A stretch of 64,000 nt of DNA from Pedobacter kyungheensis (GTDB lineage: Bacteria; Bacteroidota; Bacteroidia; Sphingobacteriales; Sphingobacteriaceae): NCBI RefSeq assembly GCF_000812965.1, contig NZ_JSYN01000001.1, positions 124,001-188,000 of the forward strand, given 5' to 3'. Under the pieces are notes generated by a model. That model was given only the letters and a program-made list of their open reading frames with translations. It did no database searches and was not told the origin of the DNA. This document shows positions 9,480 to 18,017 of this stretch, piece by piece (position 1 is the first letter of the stretch; every line of letters begins with the position of its first letter). Position numbers and translations under genes: made by a program.

Positions 9480-11255
9480 TTAGTGTGTTTGATCGTAAAA
9501 ACGCCACGAGGTGGTGAAATCGCGGCTAAGGTTTTGGTTTATTAAAGTAGCGCGGATCAGTTCTACCGGGATGAGGTTTTGTTTAATAACGGCATCATGA
9601 AAAGCTTTAAAGCTCATTTTACCGCTATCTACCAGTTCTTTTTTCAAGGCAAAAAGCTGCAAGCCGCCTGTGAGGTAGGCCACCTGGTACAATGGGCTGT
9701 AACCGCCTTGGAACGAGCGGCGCACTTCGCCTTCGGCGTTGGCTGGTTCATGCCCTACACGGTCGACCAGAAAATCGATGCATTGTTGTGGTGTCCATTT
9801 GCCGAGGTGGTAATTGAGCGAGAAAAGAATCCTTGCACAACGGTGCATACGCCAGAAAAGCATACCGATTTTTTCTTCGGGTGTTTTGGCAAAGCCCTTG
9901 TCGTACAACAAAAGTTCCCAATACAATGGCCAGCCTTCTACACTAAAAGGGGTTTGGAAAGGATCGCGGTAGCCTTTGTAGCGGCTGTTCATAAAATATT
10001 GGTAATGATGGCCGGGCAATAACTCGTGTTGCACTGTCCCCCTCGAAAAATAAGGATTGTTACCACGCATACTCATTAACTTATCACCTTCCTCCATGGT
10101 GTTGGTAGGATAAGAAATACTGATTTCGCGACCACCAGTAAAAAAAGGGTTAACAAGCTGGCGTTCGGCCGACATCATCACCATCCCCCAGGTTTCCTGC
10201 GCCAGTGCCGGAATCTCAATCAAATCGTTAGCCTTGATGAATGCCAGCGCATCGTCCTGCAGTTTTACAATTAGCTCGGGTTGTTTACCCAACGGCACAT
10301 AACTGTTTTTTACTTTTTCCTGGGCTTTTTTCCAATCGTTTCCGAACCCCATTTCGTTGGATGCTTTTAACAATTCGGCATCGCAATATTTAAATTCTTT
10401 TTCGGCAAGCTGAATGAGCTGTTCGGGCGTATAAGGAATAAACTCAGCATTTAATTGCCTGATCAGCTCATCGCGACCTATTGGATTACCTTTAATCGGT
10501 TGTTTATTGTTTTTAGGTTCGGGTGCATCGGCTTTTTCGGCAAACAATTTACCATAAGCAGTGAGGGCAGCATCTAACCTTTCGTAAGGCTTAGGCACCC
10601 ACCAGGTAAAGCCCGGTTCGTAATTCATGTAAAACTGATAAAAACCTTTTAAGCGTTGCTTTAAGCTTGTTGTAATCGCCGCAGCCATTTTAAGCTGATC
10701 GGATTTAAGCTCTTTCTGCTGAATATTCCCCGTTAAAGTTTCGATCTGTTTAGCGGTGGCATCTATTTGCGAGGCCAGTAATGAACCTTCCTGATAATTC
10801 CCCCTCCTTCTCAATCTTTCGAGCGCATAAATGGCATCGGCAAAAGGAAAATAGCTGGCTATGGCTTTATATTCAGTTTCTTCTTTATTTAACAGGTATT
10901 TTGACGATTCGATCTGCTTTTTAAGCAAAATGTAATCTACTTTTCCATAAATACTAAAGGTTTCGAACTTAGCCGATTTGAGTTTAGCCAGATAATCGTT
11001 ATTGATATCCTGGAGGCGTTTGCGCTGCTCAGGGCTTTTAAAAGTATTCAAAGGACTAGAATAGTAGCCTCCTGCTGAATAAGGGAAATAAAAATCGTTA
11101 ATGGCATCAACATCACGCTGGTAACCCACTACCCAGGTTCCCATTTCGCTGGTTTGTTCGTAAAGGCTTTCATTGGTTGTTTGCGCTAAAGCAATCCCTC
11201 CGGATAACAAGCCACTAACAAATAAAAAAGCAATAAAAAGTAATCTTTTTAGCAT
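9480..11255 (-). CDS. DUF885 family predicted metallopeptidase, exported
   Basis: A 591-residue protein with a signal peptide (MLKRLLFIAFLFVSG...ALAQ). The ORF extends to 11285, but Met at 11255 starts the signal peptide and is preferred. The DUF885 hallmark is HELLPGHHYQYF (H410, E411, H416 and H417 from the chosen Met), a zinc-binding HExxxGHH variant also seen in M32-like helical metallopeptidases. A long helical region of charged repeats (residues 80-200) and a C-terminal EVRRSFQGGYSPLYQVAYLTGG segment also match DUF885 proteins. Peptidase activity is a family prediction. The gene lies between the AraC regulator and the permease on the same strand, probably in one transcription unit with the permease. 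Confidence 0.8.
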   Translation of the reverse strand: MLKRLLFIAFLFVSGLLSGGIALAQTTNESLYEQTSEMGTWVVGYQRDVDAINDFYFPYSAGGYYSSPLNTFKSPEQRKRLQDINNDYLAKLKSAKFETFSIYGKVDYILLKKQIESSKYLLNKEETEYKAIASYFPFADAIYALERLRRRGNYQEGSLLASQIDATAKQIETLTGNIQQKELKSDQLKMAAAITTSLKQRLKGFYQFYMNYEPGFTWWVPKPYERLDAALTAYGKLFAEKADAPEPKNNKQPIKGNPIGRDELIRQLNAEFIPYTPEQLIQLAEKEFKYCDAELLKASNEMGFGNDWKKAQEKVKNSYVPLGKQPELIVKLQDDALAFIKANDLIEIPALAQETWGMVMMSAERQLVNPFFTGGREISISYPTNTMEEGDKLMSMRGNNPYFSRGTVQHELLPGHHYQYFMNSRYKGYRDPFQTPFSVEGWPLYWELLLYDKGFAKTPEEKIGMLFWRMHRCARILFSLNYHLGKWTPQQCIDFLVDRVGHEPANAEGEVRRSFQGGYSPLYQVAYLTGGLQLFALKKELVDSGKMSFKAFHDAVIKQNLIPVELIRATLINQNLSRDFTTSWRFYDQTH

Positions 11256-11343
11256 TTCAATTGAGTTAAAAATGAGCAATAGCATTTGCCTCCATTCCGA
11301 AAAATGGCTAGCTTTTTATGGTAAAATGAATTTTGATAAAGGT

Positions 11344-12246
11344 TTAGGCGCCTACATAGCTAACCCGGCTTACATTATTATAGGTATCGATATATGCGCG
11401 TGGCGATTGACCGATAATGCTTTTAAATACACGGTTAAAATTGGTAATGCTGTTAAAACCTGCTTTATAAGCTACGCCTGAAATACAATCGGCCTTTTCG
11501 CCTGAAATAAGGCTTTTACAGGCATCGTTAATGCGCACCTCGTTTAAGAATGACACAAAGGTATGGCCGGTATGTTTTTTAAAATACCTGCAAAAAGCCT
11601 GTGGGGTCATAAAAGCTGCATTAGCCACATCTTCCAGCGAAATCTGGTTGTTGTAATTTTCGGTAATGAAATTGATGATTTTACTTAAACGCATCCCTTC
11701 ATTTTCGGTTACGTTTGAAGAATATAAATCAGAACACAAAGATTCTACATCATCGTTTAAATCCTGAAGTCCGTTTACGAGCTGTAAAAACTTAAACAAT
11801 ACATCTACACCTGAGGCATGATGTACATCAAAAAGTTTGTTTACAATGGCTTTGTTGTAACGCTCCGGAATTTTAAAGCCATGTTTGTTTTTAGCCAAAA
11901 AAGAACTGGCCATCTTCATTTCGGGCAGATTGAACAACGCTCCTAAAATTCCGTTTGGATTGAAATAAATAGAGCAGGCCTTGATGGTTCTGGTTGAGTT
12001 GGCCGCAAAATATTCAGGATTGCTTTTAAACAGATGCGGCAGTTTGGCTCCAATTACAAAAATATCGCCAGAACGGAAAGCATGCATATCATTGCCTGCA
12101 ATTAGCGTTCCTTCTCCCCTTTCTACATAAGTAATCTGCCATTCATCGTGGCGGTGCAGATATTGATAAAAATAAGGTGCTTCGATATGCTCCGAAATCA
12201 CACTCTTGTCATCGGGCACAAGCATGGTAAATGGTAATACTTTCAT
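11344..12246 (-). CDS. AraC-family transcriptional regulator with cupin sensor domain
   Basis: A 300-residue regulator. Residues about 20-90 form a cupin (YLHRHDEWQITYVERGEGTL, then SGDIFVIGAKLPH), and residues about 188-292 form the double helix-turn-helix AraC domain (ISLEDVANAAFMTPQAFCRYFKKHTG and GVAYKAGFNSITNFNRVFKSIIGQSP). It lies directly downstream of the hydroxyproline operon and upstream of the DUF885 peptidase and permease genes, all on one strand. It is therefore the natural candidate to control the island in response to hydroxyproline or a pathway intermediate. A 12-bp motif in its own upstream region recurs upstream of the hydroxyproline operon (see 12330 and 17487). Confidence 0.88.
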   Translation of the reverse strand: MKVLPFTMLVPDDKSVISEHIEAPYFYQYLHRHDEWQITYVERGEGTLIAGNDMHAFRSGDIFVIGAKLPHLFKSNPEYFAANSTRTIKACSIYFNPNGILGALFNLPEMKMASSFLAKNKHGFKIPERYNKAIVNKLFDVHHASGVDVLFKFLQLVNGLQDLNDDVESLCSDLYSSNVTENEGMRLSKIINFITENYNNQISLEDVANAAFMTPQAFCRYFKKHTGHTFVSFLNEVRINDACKSLISGEKADCISGVAYKAGFNSITNFNRVFKSIIGQSPRAYIDTYNNVSRVSYVGA

Positions 12247-12329
12247 CAGGATAGTTAGTTGGTTTAGGTTGTTGATTATAAAATGAATGTAAGGATATTA
12301 ACATTTAAAAACCAATAAAAAGCACAACT

Positions 12330-12341
12330 AGGTTAAAATCC
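12330..12341 (-). promoter_or_regulatory. Candidate operator motif AGGTTAAAATCC upstream of the AraC gene
   Basis: The motif lies about 84 bp before the AraC start. The 11-mer AGGTTAAAATC recurs at 17487-17497, about 61 bp before the hydroxyproline operon, in the same orientation relative to the gene, and an inverted GGTTAAAATCC lies at 17568-17578. Regulator binding is inference, because AT-rich words of this kind can recur by chance. Confidence 0.3.
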
Positions 12342-12424
12342 TGCTATAAGTTGATAAAATATCACCAAATAAAAGTTGTAAGTAGCTACTTAAAAATTAG
12401 TTATCAGGAAATGGACGATCGTGT

Positions 12425-12489
12425 TGCCAGATGTTACCATCTGGCAAAGAGACATACTATTCAAAGTTTCAGATGGAAATATCTGACAC
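12425..12489. repeat. REP-like double-hairpin unit, copy 1
   Basis: A 65-bp unit made of two hairpins. The first has a perfect 9-bp stem TGCCAGATG with loop TTAC (12425-12446). The second has a 10-bp stem around a GAAA tetraloop (12466-12489), with one mismatch and one wobble pair. A conserved linker, ATACTATTCAAA at its core, joins them. Copy 2 begins 153 bp away. The structure resembles RAYT-associated REP/BIME elements, but no RAYT gene is in the window. Confidence 0.75.
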
Positions 12490-12577
12490 CACTCATAAAC
12501 CACAGATGGAAAGGATGAACACAGATATAATCATGTTAGCCACGGAGACGCGGATTTGCACGGAGTATAGAACGTGC
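12490..12577. other. Spacer with CACAGAT / CACGGAG short-word repeats
   Basis: Between the two hairpin units lie CCACAGATGG, GAACACAGAT, CCACGGAG and GCACGGAG. These words resemble the simple ACACAGATGA/ACACGGAG phrases I recall from intergenic DNA of various bacteria. No gene is visible here. Confidence 0.35.
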
Positions 12578-12642
12578 TGCCAGACGTTACCATCTGGCAG
12601 AGAGATATACTATTCAAAGTGTCAGATGGAAACATCTGACAC
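12578..12642. repeat. REP-like double-hairpin unit, copy 2
   Basis: Same length and layout as the copy at 12425. The first hairpin (12578-12599) has a single C-A mismatch. The second (12619-12642) is a perfect 10-bp stem GTGTCAGATG with a GAAA loop. It ends 11 bp before the stop of the FAD oxidase gene, so it forms the 3' end of the hydroxyproline operon transcript. Confidence 0.75.
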
Positions 12643-12653
12643 CACAAAAAAAC

Positions 12654-13895
12654 TTAACGATCAACCGAGAAAGGTTCGAGTTTTAAGGCTTTAGCTTCTT
12701 CGGCAACAATCTGGCTTACCAGTAAACCCGTTGCAGGGCCAAGGCTTAAGCCCATCATGCCATGACCTGTAGCAATAATTAAATTTTCTCTTTTGTTACT
12801 TCTGCCGATGTAAGGTAAACCATCTGGCGATGAAGGCCTGAAACCGTACCAGATATCTTTTTCGGCTGGCAAAGCAGGCTTTAAATCGGGGAAATAGTTA
12901 GGCACAGACTCTACGATACCTTTAACCCTCTGCATGTTTATGCGGGTGTTAATTTTATCGAGCTCCATGGTACCGCCATACCTGATCTGGCCGTTCATTG
13001 GTGTAATGGCTACCCGTGCCTCGCATAAAAGTGCAGGTATGGTTAAGCGCTGCTGAGGTTCGGCTTCCATAAATGAATAACCTTTGCCAGGCATTAAAGA
13101 TATTTTTAAATCGGCCATTTTAGCTACAGCCGGCGACCATGAACCAGTAGCCAACACATACTGATCGGCCTCCCAGGCCTTATTGCCGGTAAAAACCTTC
13201 ATGATCCGGTTACCCGAAACTTCAATTTTATCAACTTCCCTGTTCCTTTCAATTTTAACCCCGTTACTGGTTAAATAAGTTAACAGAGCATTCATCAGTT
13301 TGGTTGGGTATAAATGGGCATCATCACGATAGTGTACAGCACCTAAAACATCAAGTGCCAAACCGGGTTGTAAAGCACGACATTCATCGGCACTTAAAAC
13401 AGCCATATCCAGCCCCAAATCAATGGCCTTTTCGGCCAGGTGTGCTTCTTCTTCGCCTGCCTTTTCGGTTTTATAAAAAGCCAGGATGCCCTTATTGGTC
13501 AGTTCGAAATTAAAACCGGGTTCCTGGGCAAGTTCCTGATAGAGTTTTTTGCTGAGCAAAGATAAATCGCGCAGTGGAACAGCTGCCGCTTCAACATGTT
13601 TAGCCGTGGCATGTTTCATGAACTTTAGCCCCCAGTTAATCAGATTCCCATTTAACGAGGGCCGCACGTAAAAAGGGCTCTTGCTGTTAAACATCCACCT
13701 GATGCCTTGCTTAATCATGCCTGGTGCTGCCAGAGGCACAAAATGACTGGGTACAATCATCCCGGCATTACCAAAAGAACAGTTGTCGGTAATATCTCCT
13801 TTATCTAAAACGGTTACTTCATAACCTTTTTTCTGCAGATAATACGCAGAAGTTAAGCCTACAATTCCACCACCTATTATTAATACTTTCGCCAT
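12654..13895 (-). CDS. FAD-dependent D-amino acid oxidase/dehydrogenase, probably D-hydroxyproline oxidase
   Basis: A 413-residue cytosolic flavoprotein of the DAO fold. The N-terminal dinucleotide-binding motif is IIGGGIVGLTSAYYL (residues 6-20), followed by an acidic strand end (VTVLDKGD). Near the C-terminus is the FAD-contact segment GHGMMGLSLGPATG, with DGLPYIGRS upstream of it. It resembles DadA-type dehydrogenases. Its place as the last gene of an operon with a hydroxyproline epimerase suggests that it oxidises cis-4-hydroxy-D-proline to 1-pyrroline-4-hydroxy-2-carboxylate. The family is clear and the substrate is from context. It begins 18 bp after the epimerase. Confidence 0.85.
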   Translation of the reverse strand: MAKVLIIGGGIVGLTSAYYLQKKGYEVTVLDKGDITDNCSFGNAGMIVPSHFVPLAAPGMIKQGIRWMFNSKSPFYVRPSLNGNLINWGLKFMKHATAKHVEAAAVPLRDLSLLSKKLYQELAQEPGFNFELTNKGILAFYKTEKAGEEEAHLAEKAIDLGLDMAVLSADECRALQPGLALDVLGAVHYRDDAHLYPTKLMNALLTYLTSNGVKIERNREVDKIEVSGNRIMKVFTGNKAWEADQYVLATGSWSPAVAKMADLKISLMPGKGYSFMEAEPQQRLTIPALLCEARVAITPMNGQIRYGGTMELDKINTRINMQRVKGIVESVPNYFPDLKPALPAEKDIWYGFRPSSPDGLPYIGRSNKRENLIIATGHGMMGLSLGPATGLLVSQIVAEEAKALKLEPFSVDR

Positions 13896-13913
13896 TCTTT
13901 TAATTTTAAAACA

Positions 13914-14915
13914 CTAAATCACCTGAAATCCATGTGCGTAAGGGTCATCCTCAGCATCGATTTTAATGGTATTGTAACCATACACTTTTGCCCAGCCTTC
14001 TACACTCGGAATAATTGCCTTAATTCCATTCAAATCTACCACCTCTTCTACCCGGCCAATAAATTTGCTTCCGATAAAACTTTCGTGAATAAAATCTTCA
14101 CCCTGTTTTAGTTTTCCTTTAGCAAACCATTGCGCCAAGCGGGCTGAAGTACCGGTTCCGCAAGGAGAACGGTCAATAGCTTTATCGCCATAGAAAACGG
14201 CATTTCTTGCAGTTGATGTAGGGTCGATTGTTTTTCCCGTCCACAATACATGGCTGCAGCCATTAATGGTCGGATCTAAAGGATGTACGAAAGTATATTT
14301 TTCATTAATGCGTTTTCTGATGGTCTGGCTCCAGGTAATCAGTTGCGAAGCCGTATAGTTTTCGAGTCCGGGAAAATTCTTTTGCGGATCTACAATGGCA
14401 TAAAAATTTCCGCCGTAAGCCACATCAAAGGTAAGCATACCTAAATCCGGGCATTCTACTTCCAGGTTTTCTGCTGCAAGGTAAGAAGCCACATTTTTAA
14501 GTTTCACCGATTTAACTTTTTTGCCTTCCTGCTTATATTCGATTAAAACAAGGCCGGCAGGTGCTTCCATTCTGATTACACCCGGTACTTTGGGTTTAAT
14601 CAAACCTTCTTCAACAGCAATGGTAATGGTGCCAATGGTGCCATGGCCACACATGGGAAGGCAGCCACTGGTTTCGATAAACAGTACCGCAACATCGTTT
14701 TTTGGATCGTGAGGTGGATAAAGAATACTGCCCGACATCATATCATGACCTCTTGGTTCAAACATCAAACCTGTTCTGATCCAATCGAATTCTTTTAAAA
14801 AATGTTGCCGCTTTTCGCTCATATTGGCACCAATAAGCTGAGGACCGCCACCTGCAACCAACCTAACCGGATTTCCGCAAGTATGTGCATCTACACAAAA
14901 AAATGTTTTACTCAT
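13914..14915 (-). CDS. 4-hydroxyproline 2-epimerase (proline racemase family)
   Basis: A 333-residue cofactor-independent epimerase that interconverts trans-4-hydroxy-L-proline and cis-4-hydroxy-D-proline. Both catalytic cysteines are present: C89 in PMCGHGTIG and C252 in SPCGTGTSA. This argues against the trans-3-hydroxyproline dehydratase branch, where one Cys is replaced by Thr. Proline racemase activity cannot be excluded from the motifs alone, but the neighbouring deaminase and semialdehyde dehydrogenase point to hydroxyproline. Its start overlaps the end of the dehydrogenase gene by 8 bp, which suggests translational coupling. Confidence 0.92.
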   Translation of the reverse strand: MSKTFFCVDAHTCGNPVRLVAGGGPQLIGANMSEKRQHFLKEFDWIRTGLMFEPRGHDMMSGSILYPPHDPKNDVAVLFIETSGCLPMCGHGTIGTITIAVEEGLIKPKVPGVIRMEAPAGLVLIEYKQEGKKVKSVKLKNVASYLAAENLEVECPDLGMLTFDVAYGGNFYAIVDPQKNFPGLENYTASQLITWSQTIRKRINEKYTFVHPLDPTINGCSHVLWTGKTIDPTSTARNAVFYGDKAIDRSPCGTGTSARLAQWFAKGKLKQGEDFIHESFIGSKFIGRVEEVVDLNGIKAIIPSVEGWAKVYGYNTIKIDAEDDPYAHGFQVI

Positions 14916-16494
14916 AAGATTTCGTTAATTTCTGGTTCACCGTTCTGAAAATACCTAAAGGGTTTTCATTTTTCAGTTCATCGGGCAATAAAGCTTGCTC
15001 CCAGTCCTGATAAGCCAGCGGACGCGCAAAACGGTTAATAGCTGTTGAGCCAACAGAGGTAAAGCGGCTATCGTTTGTGGCCGGAAATGGCCCGCCGTGT
15101 TGCATGGCTGCGCAAACCTCCACACCGGTTGGCACCCCATTCAGAATGATCCTGCCGGTTTTATCGGTTAATTTGTTTATTAATGCCTGGTAATTTTGAA
15201 GTTCCTGCTGATCGGCCATCAAAGTGGCGGTAAGTTGTCCTTCCAATACCTCCACTGCTTTTTCGAGCTCAGCAATATCCTGTGCTACTACCAGCAGCGA
15301 ATAAGGGCCAAAAATTTCTTCACGGAGTTTCGGGTTCCGGATAAAATCGCCGGCGCTTACCTGGGCAATTTTAGCTTCCGATTGATTTTGAAGTTCACTG
15401 TTGTTTACTGTCGATGCCGACAAAAGTGCTACGCCACCTTCATTTACAATATCTGCAGAAAGGTTGATATAATTTTGAGCAATACCTTCAGTTAGCATGG
15501 TAGCCGATGGAATTGTAGCGATAGCCTCTTTTAAAACTGTTTTAAAATTTTCTAAGGCTGGCGATTGTACTGCAAGCAATAAACCCGGGTTGGTGCAAAA
15601 CTGACCAGCACCTAAAGTAATTGATGCTGCATATTTTTTGGCCAGTTCTTTGGCCTGATTTTCGATCGCTTTTGGTAAAAAGATTACCGGGTTAATGCTA
15701 CCCATTTCGGCAAAAACCGGAATAGGTTGCTCGCGCTGCTGCGCCAGGTTAACCAAAGCCATCCCACCTTTAAACGAACCGGTAAAAGTAACCGCTTTGG
15801 TTAAAGGATGTTGTACCAAGGCTGCGCCAACAGTATAACCATCATCATACAACAGCGAGAAAATACCTTTTGGCATTCCTGTTTTTTCAGCAGCTTTTAC
15901 AATGGCACCACCCACCAGCGCACTGGTACCCAAATGTGCAGGGTGTGCTTTTACCACCACCGAACAACCGGCAGCCAATGCAGAAGCAGTATCACCACCG
16001 GCTACAGAAAAGGCCAAAGGAAAATTACTTGCTCCAAAAACCACTACCGGACCAATCGGAATCAACATTCGTCTGATATCTGGTCGTGGTAAAGGCTGAC
16101 GCTCTGGCAAAGCTGTATCAATAATAGCATCTACCCACGAGCCCTCGGCTACCACATTGGCAAATAACCTCAGCTGCCCTGTAGTGCGCCCCAATTCGCC
16201 TTGTAAACGTGCCAAAGGCAAACCACTTTCGGCTGAAGCCCGGTTTACCAATTCTTCACCAAGCGCAGCAATTTCATCTGCTATGGCATTTAGGAAAGCA
16301 GCTTTAAGGTCTTTATTTAAGCTTCTATACACCTGAAAAGCACTGGTTGCCGATGTTAAAGCATCATCAACAAGGCTTTGGCTGGCTTTAAAAAAATCGC
16401 CTTCAAGCGTTAATCCTGTGGCAGGATTAACGGCTTTAAGGCTTTTTTCATTAATTTCTGAATAAGTACCGGCTATAATATTTTTTCCGTTCAT
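14908..16494 (-). CDS. 2,5-dioxopentanoate (alpha-ketoglutaric semialdehyde) dehydrogenase
   Basis: A 528-residue NAD(P)-dependent aldehyde dehydrogenase. The catalytic Cys is C300 in GAGQFCTNPG and the general base is E263 in FAEMGSINP. The variant GASNFPLAFSVAGGDTASALAAGC, typical of ketoglutaric semialdehyde dehydrogenases, is at about residues 154-177. It should oxidise 2-oxoglutarate semialdehyde to 2-oxoglutarate, the last step of hydroxyproline degradation. It sits 14 bp after the deaminase gene and overlaps the epimerase gene, so the four genes form a tight operon. Confidence 0.9.
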   Translation of the reverse strand: MNGKNIIAGTYSEINEKSLKAVNPATGLTLEGDFFKASQSLVDDALTSATSAFQVYRSLNKDLKAAFLNAIADEIAALGEELVNRASAESGLPLARLQGELGRTTGQLRLFANVVAEGSWVDAIIDTALPERQPLPRPDIRRMLIPIGPVVVFGASNFPLAFSVAGGDTASALAAGCSVVVKAHPAHLGTSALVGGAIVKAAEKTGMPKGIFSLLYDDGYTVGAALVQHPLTKAVTFTGSFKGGMALVNLAQQREQPIPVFAEMGSINPVIFLPKAIENQAKELAKKYAASITLGAGQFCTNPGLLLAVQSPALENFKTVLKEAIATIPSATMLTEGIAQNYINLSADIVNEGGVALLSASTVNNSELQNQSEAKIAQVSAGDFIRNPKLREEIFGPYSLLVVAQDIAELEKAVEVLEGQLTATLMADQQELQNYQALINKLTDKTGRIILNGVPTGVEVCAAMQHGGPFPATNDSRFTSVGSTAINRFARPLAYQDWEQALLPDELKNENPLGIFRTVNQKLTKSYE

Positions 16495-16508
16495 ATCTGG
16501 TTATTAAA

Positions 16509-17426
16509 CTATTTACCCCAACTGCCTGCAGGTAATATGGGACGAGCAGCTAATGCATCGTTAATGATTTTAAGTACTTTTTCTCTTTCTGCACCGCTAA
16601 TTGGTAAGCGTGGCGCCCTAACAGCCTCAGTTCCTAAACCAGTAGCTACTTCGGCCAATTTAATGTATTGCACCAATTTAGCATGAATATCGAGTTCTAA
16701 TACCGGTAAAAACCAGCGGTAAATGGTTAAAGCTTCGGCAATGCGGTTTTCTTTAATCAACCTGAAAATCGCAACGGTTTCTTTCGGAAAGGCATCAACC
16801 AAACCAGCTACCCAGCCATGTGCACCCATCACAATACTTTCCATGGCCAGCGGATCTACTCCGGTAAAAATCTTAAAGCGATCGCCAAAGCGGTTAATTA
16901 AACGGGTTACGTTCGATACATCCCTGGTCGATTCTTTAATCGCCTGGATATTATCGTATTTGGTCAGTACCTCAAACATGTCTAAGGTTACTTCAATTTT
17001 ATAATCAACCGGGTTGTTGTAGATCATAATCGGCAAACTAGTGCTCTCTGCAATGGCGCCAAAAAAGGCCAGGGTTTCGTCAGGAGCGGCATTGTAACGC
17101 ATTGGGGGCAATAACATTAAACCCTGTGCACCCAGCGATTCAGCTTTTTTAGCTACTTCAATTGCTTTTTTGGTTGTAGCCTCGGCAATGTTCAATAAAA
17201 CCGGTACACGACCGTTTACCAATGTTAGCGTATGCGATAACAATCCGAATTTCTCTTCATCGCTCAATACACTGGCTTCGCCAAGCGATCCGCCTAAAAT
17301 AATTCCCTCAGCACCTGCTTCTAATTGTGCTTCGATATTTAAATCGAAAGCCGGAAAATCCAATTCGTCGTTTGCTGTAAATTTTGTAGTTACAGCTGGG
17401 AAAACCCCTGTCCATTTGATACTCAT
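16509..17426 (-). CDS. DapA-family 1-pyrroline-4-hydroxy-2-carboxylate deaminase
   Basis: A 305-residue (beta/alpha)8 barrel of the dihydrodipicolinate synthase/N-acetylneuraminate lyase family. The Schiff-base lysine is K164 in IQAIKEST and the catalytic Tyr is Y136 in IMIYNNPV. The GGSLGEASVLSDEE segment (45-58) lines the active site. In this operon the expected reaction is deaminating dehydration of 1-pyrroline-4-hydroxy-2-carboxylate to 2-oxoglutarate semialdehyde. A lysine-biosynthetic DapA role is unlikely given the neighbours. It is the first gene of the operon, and the region upstream carries the candidate operator. Confidence 0.88.
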   Translation of the reverse strand: MSIKWTGVFPAVTTKFTANDELDFPAFDLNIEAQLEAGAEGIILGGSLGEASVLSDEEKFGLLSHTLTLVNGRVPVLLNIAEATTKKAIEVAKKAESLGAQGLMLLPPMRYNAAPDETLAFFGAIAESTSLPIMIYNNPVDYKIEVTLDMFEVLTKYDNIQAIKESTRDVSNVTRLINRFGDRFKIFTGVDPLAMESIVMGAHGWVAGLVDAFPKETVAIFRLIKENRIAEALTIYRWFLPVLELDIHAKLVQYIKLAEVATGLGTEAVRAPRLPISGAEREKVLKIINDALAARPILPAGSWGK

Positions 17427-17486
17427 TGTACTATGATGTTTTTAATAATTAAGATTTAAAAATTAACGGTTGCGTTAAACCTAACA

Positions 17487-17578
17487 AGGTTAAAATCGCT
17501 AAACACGGGTGATATTAGCTTAATAATAACATTCAAAGGTACTGGATCGTGCTACGCCCGAATTATTGGATTTTAACC
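17487..17578 (-). promoter_or_regulatory. Candidate control region of the hydroxyproline operon with inverted GGTTAAAATC motifs
   Basis: AGGTTAAAATC at 17487-17497 and its inverted copy GGATTTTAACC at 17568-17578 lie 61-152 bp upstream of the deaminase start. The first matches a site before the AraC gene. Two opposed sites about 80 bp apart would suit looping by a dimeric AraC protein. Function is inferred from position only. Confidence 0.3.
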
Positions 17579-17692
17579 AATATTGGCTATAAATACGCCA
17601 TTTGGACTGACGCCGGGGAAGAAAGAAATAGTTTCAAAAATGTGAAAACAGAATACACTAAGAAAAGATGCTATTAAAAGCCTAAATTCTCC

Positions 17693-17935
17693 ATGAAGTT
17701 TGTAGAATTGATTTGTAATTATTTTTTCACCCTACCCACCTCCTTGCCTCGGCTCACCGCCGCCGAAGGGCTCTTTCTTTTTGCTGCCAAAAAGAAACAA
17801 AAACCACCGGCTGAAAATTTTTCTTTGAAAGTCAGTGGTAGGGATACTGTAGTAGAGCCCGAAAAATTTATTAGGCCGGATTTTAGCAGAACGGAAGGGC
17901 GGTGCTACGGCTCGATTGGGCGGCCATGCATGATG
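17693..17935. repeat. GC-rich intergenic patch, probable interspersed repeat fragment
   Basis: Between AT-rich flanks this stretch is clearly richer in G and C (CTCGGCTCACCGCCGCC, AGGGCGGTGCTACGG). Its open frame reads LFLFAAKKKQKPPAENF, a phrase I associate with spurious translations of intergenic repeats in Bacteroidota. There is no start context or domain. With the rest of 17427-18017 it forms a gene-free gap of about 590 bp. Confidence 0.35.
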
Positions 17936-18017
17936 AAATAAAATTCATTATAGATTCTCCAAAAAAAATATCAAAATAATCCATAAAGCATCTTAAAAAA
18001 ACATTGGATTTTAAATC

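Noticed and set aside
13914..14915. Trans-3-hydroxy-L-proline dehydratase instead of 4-hydroxyproline epimerase
   Set aside because: Both catalytic cysteines are present, whereas the dehydratase branch replaces one of them with Thr.
15808..16099. Overlapping plus-strand open frames opposite the semialdehyde dehydrogenase gene
   Set aside because: Antisense shadows of a well-supported enzyme, with low-complexity His/Gln/Pro content.
17693..17941. An 82-residue open frame in the gap before the M1 peptidase
   Set aside because: Its sequence looks like translated intergenic repeat, with GC content unlike its flanks and no conserved domain.
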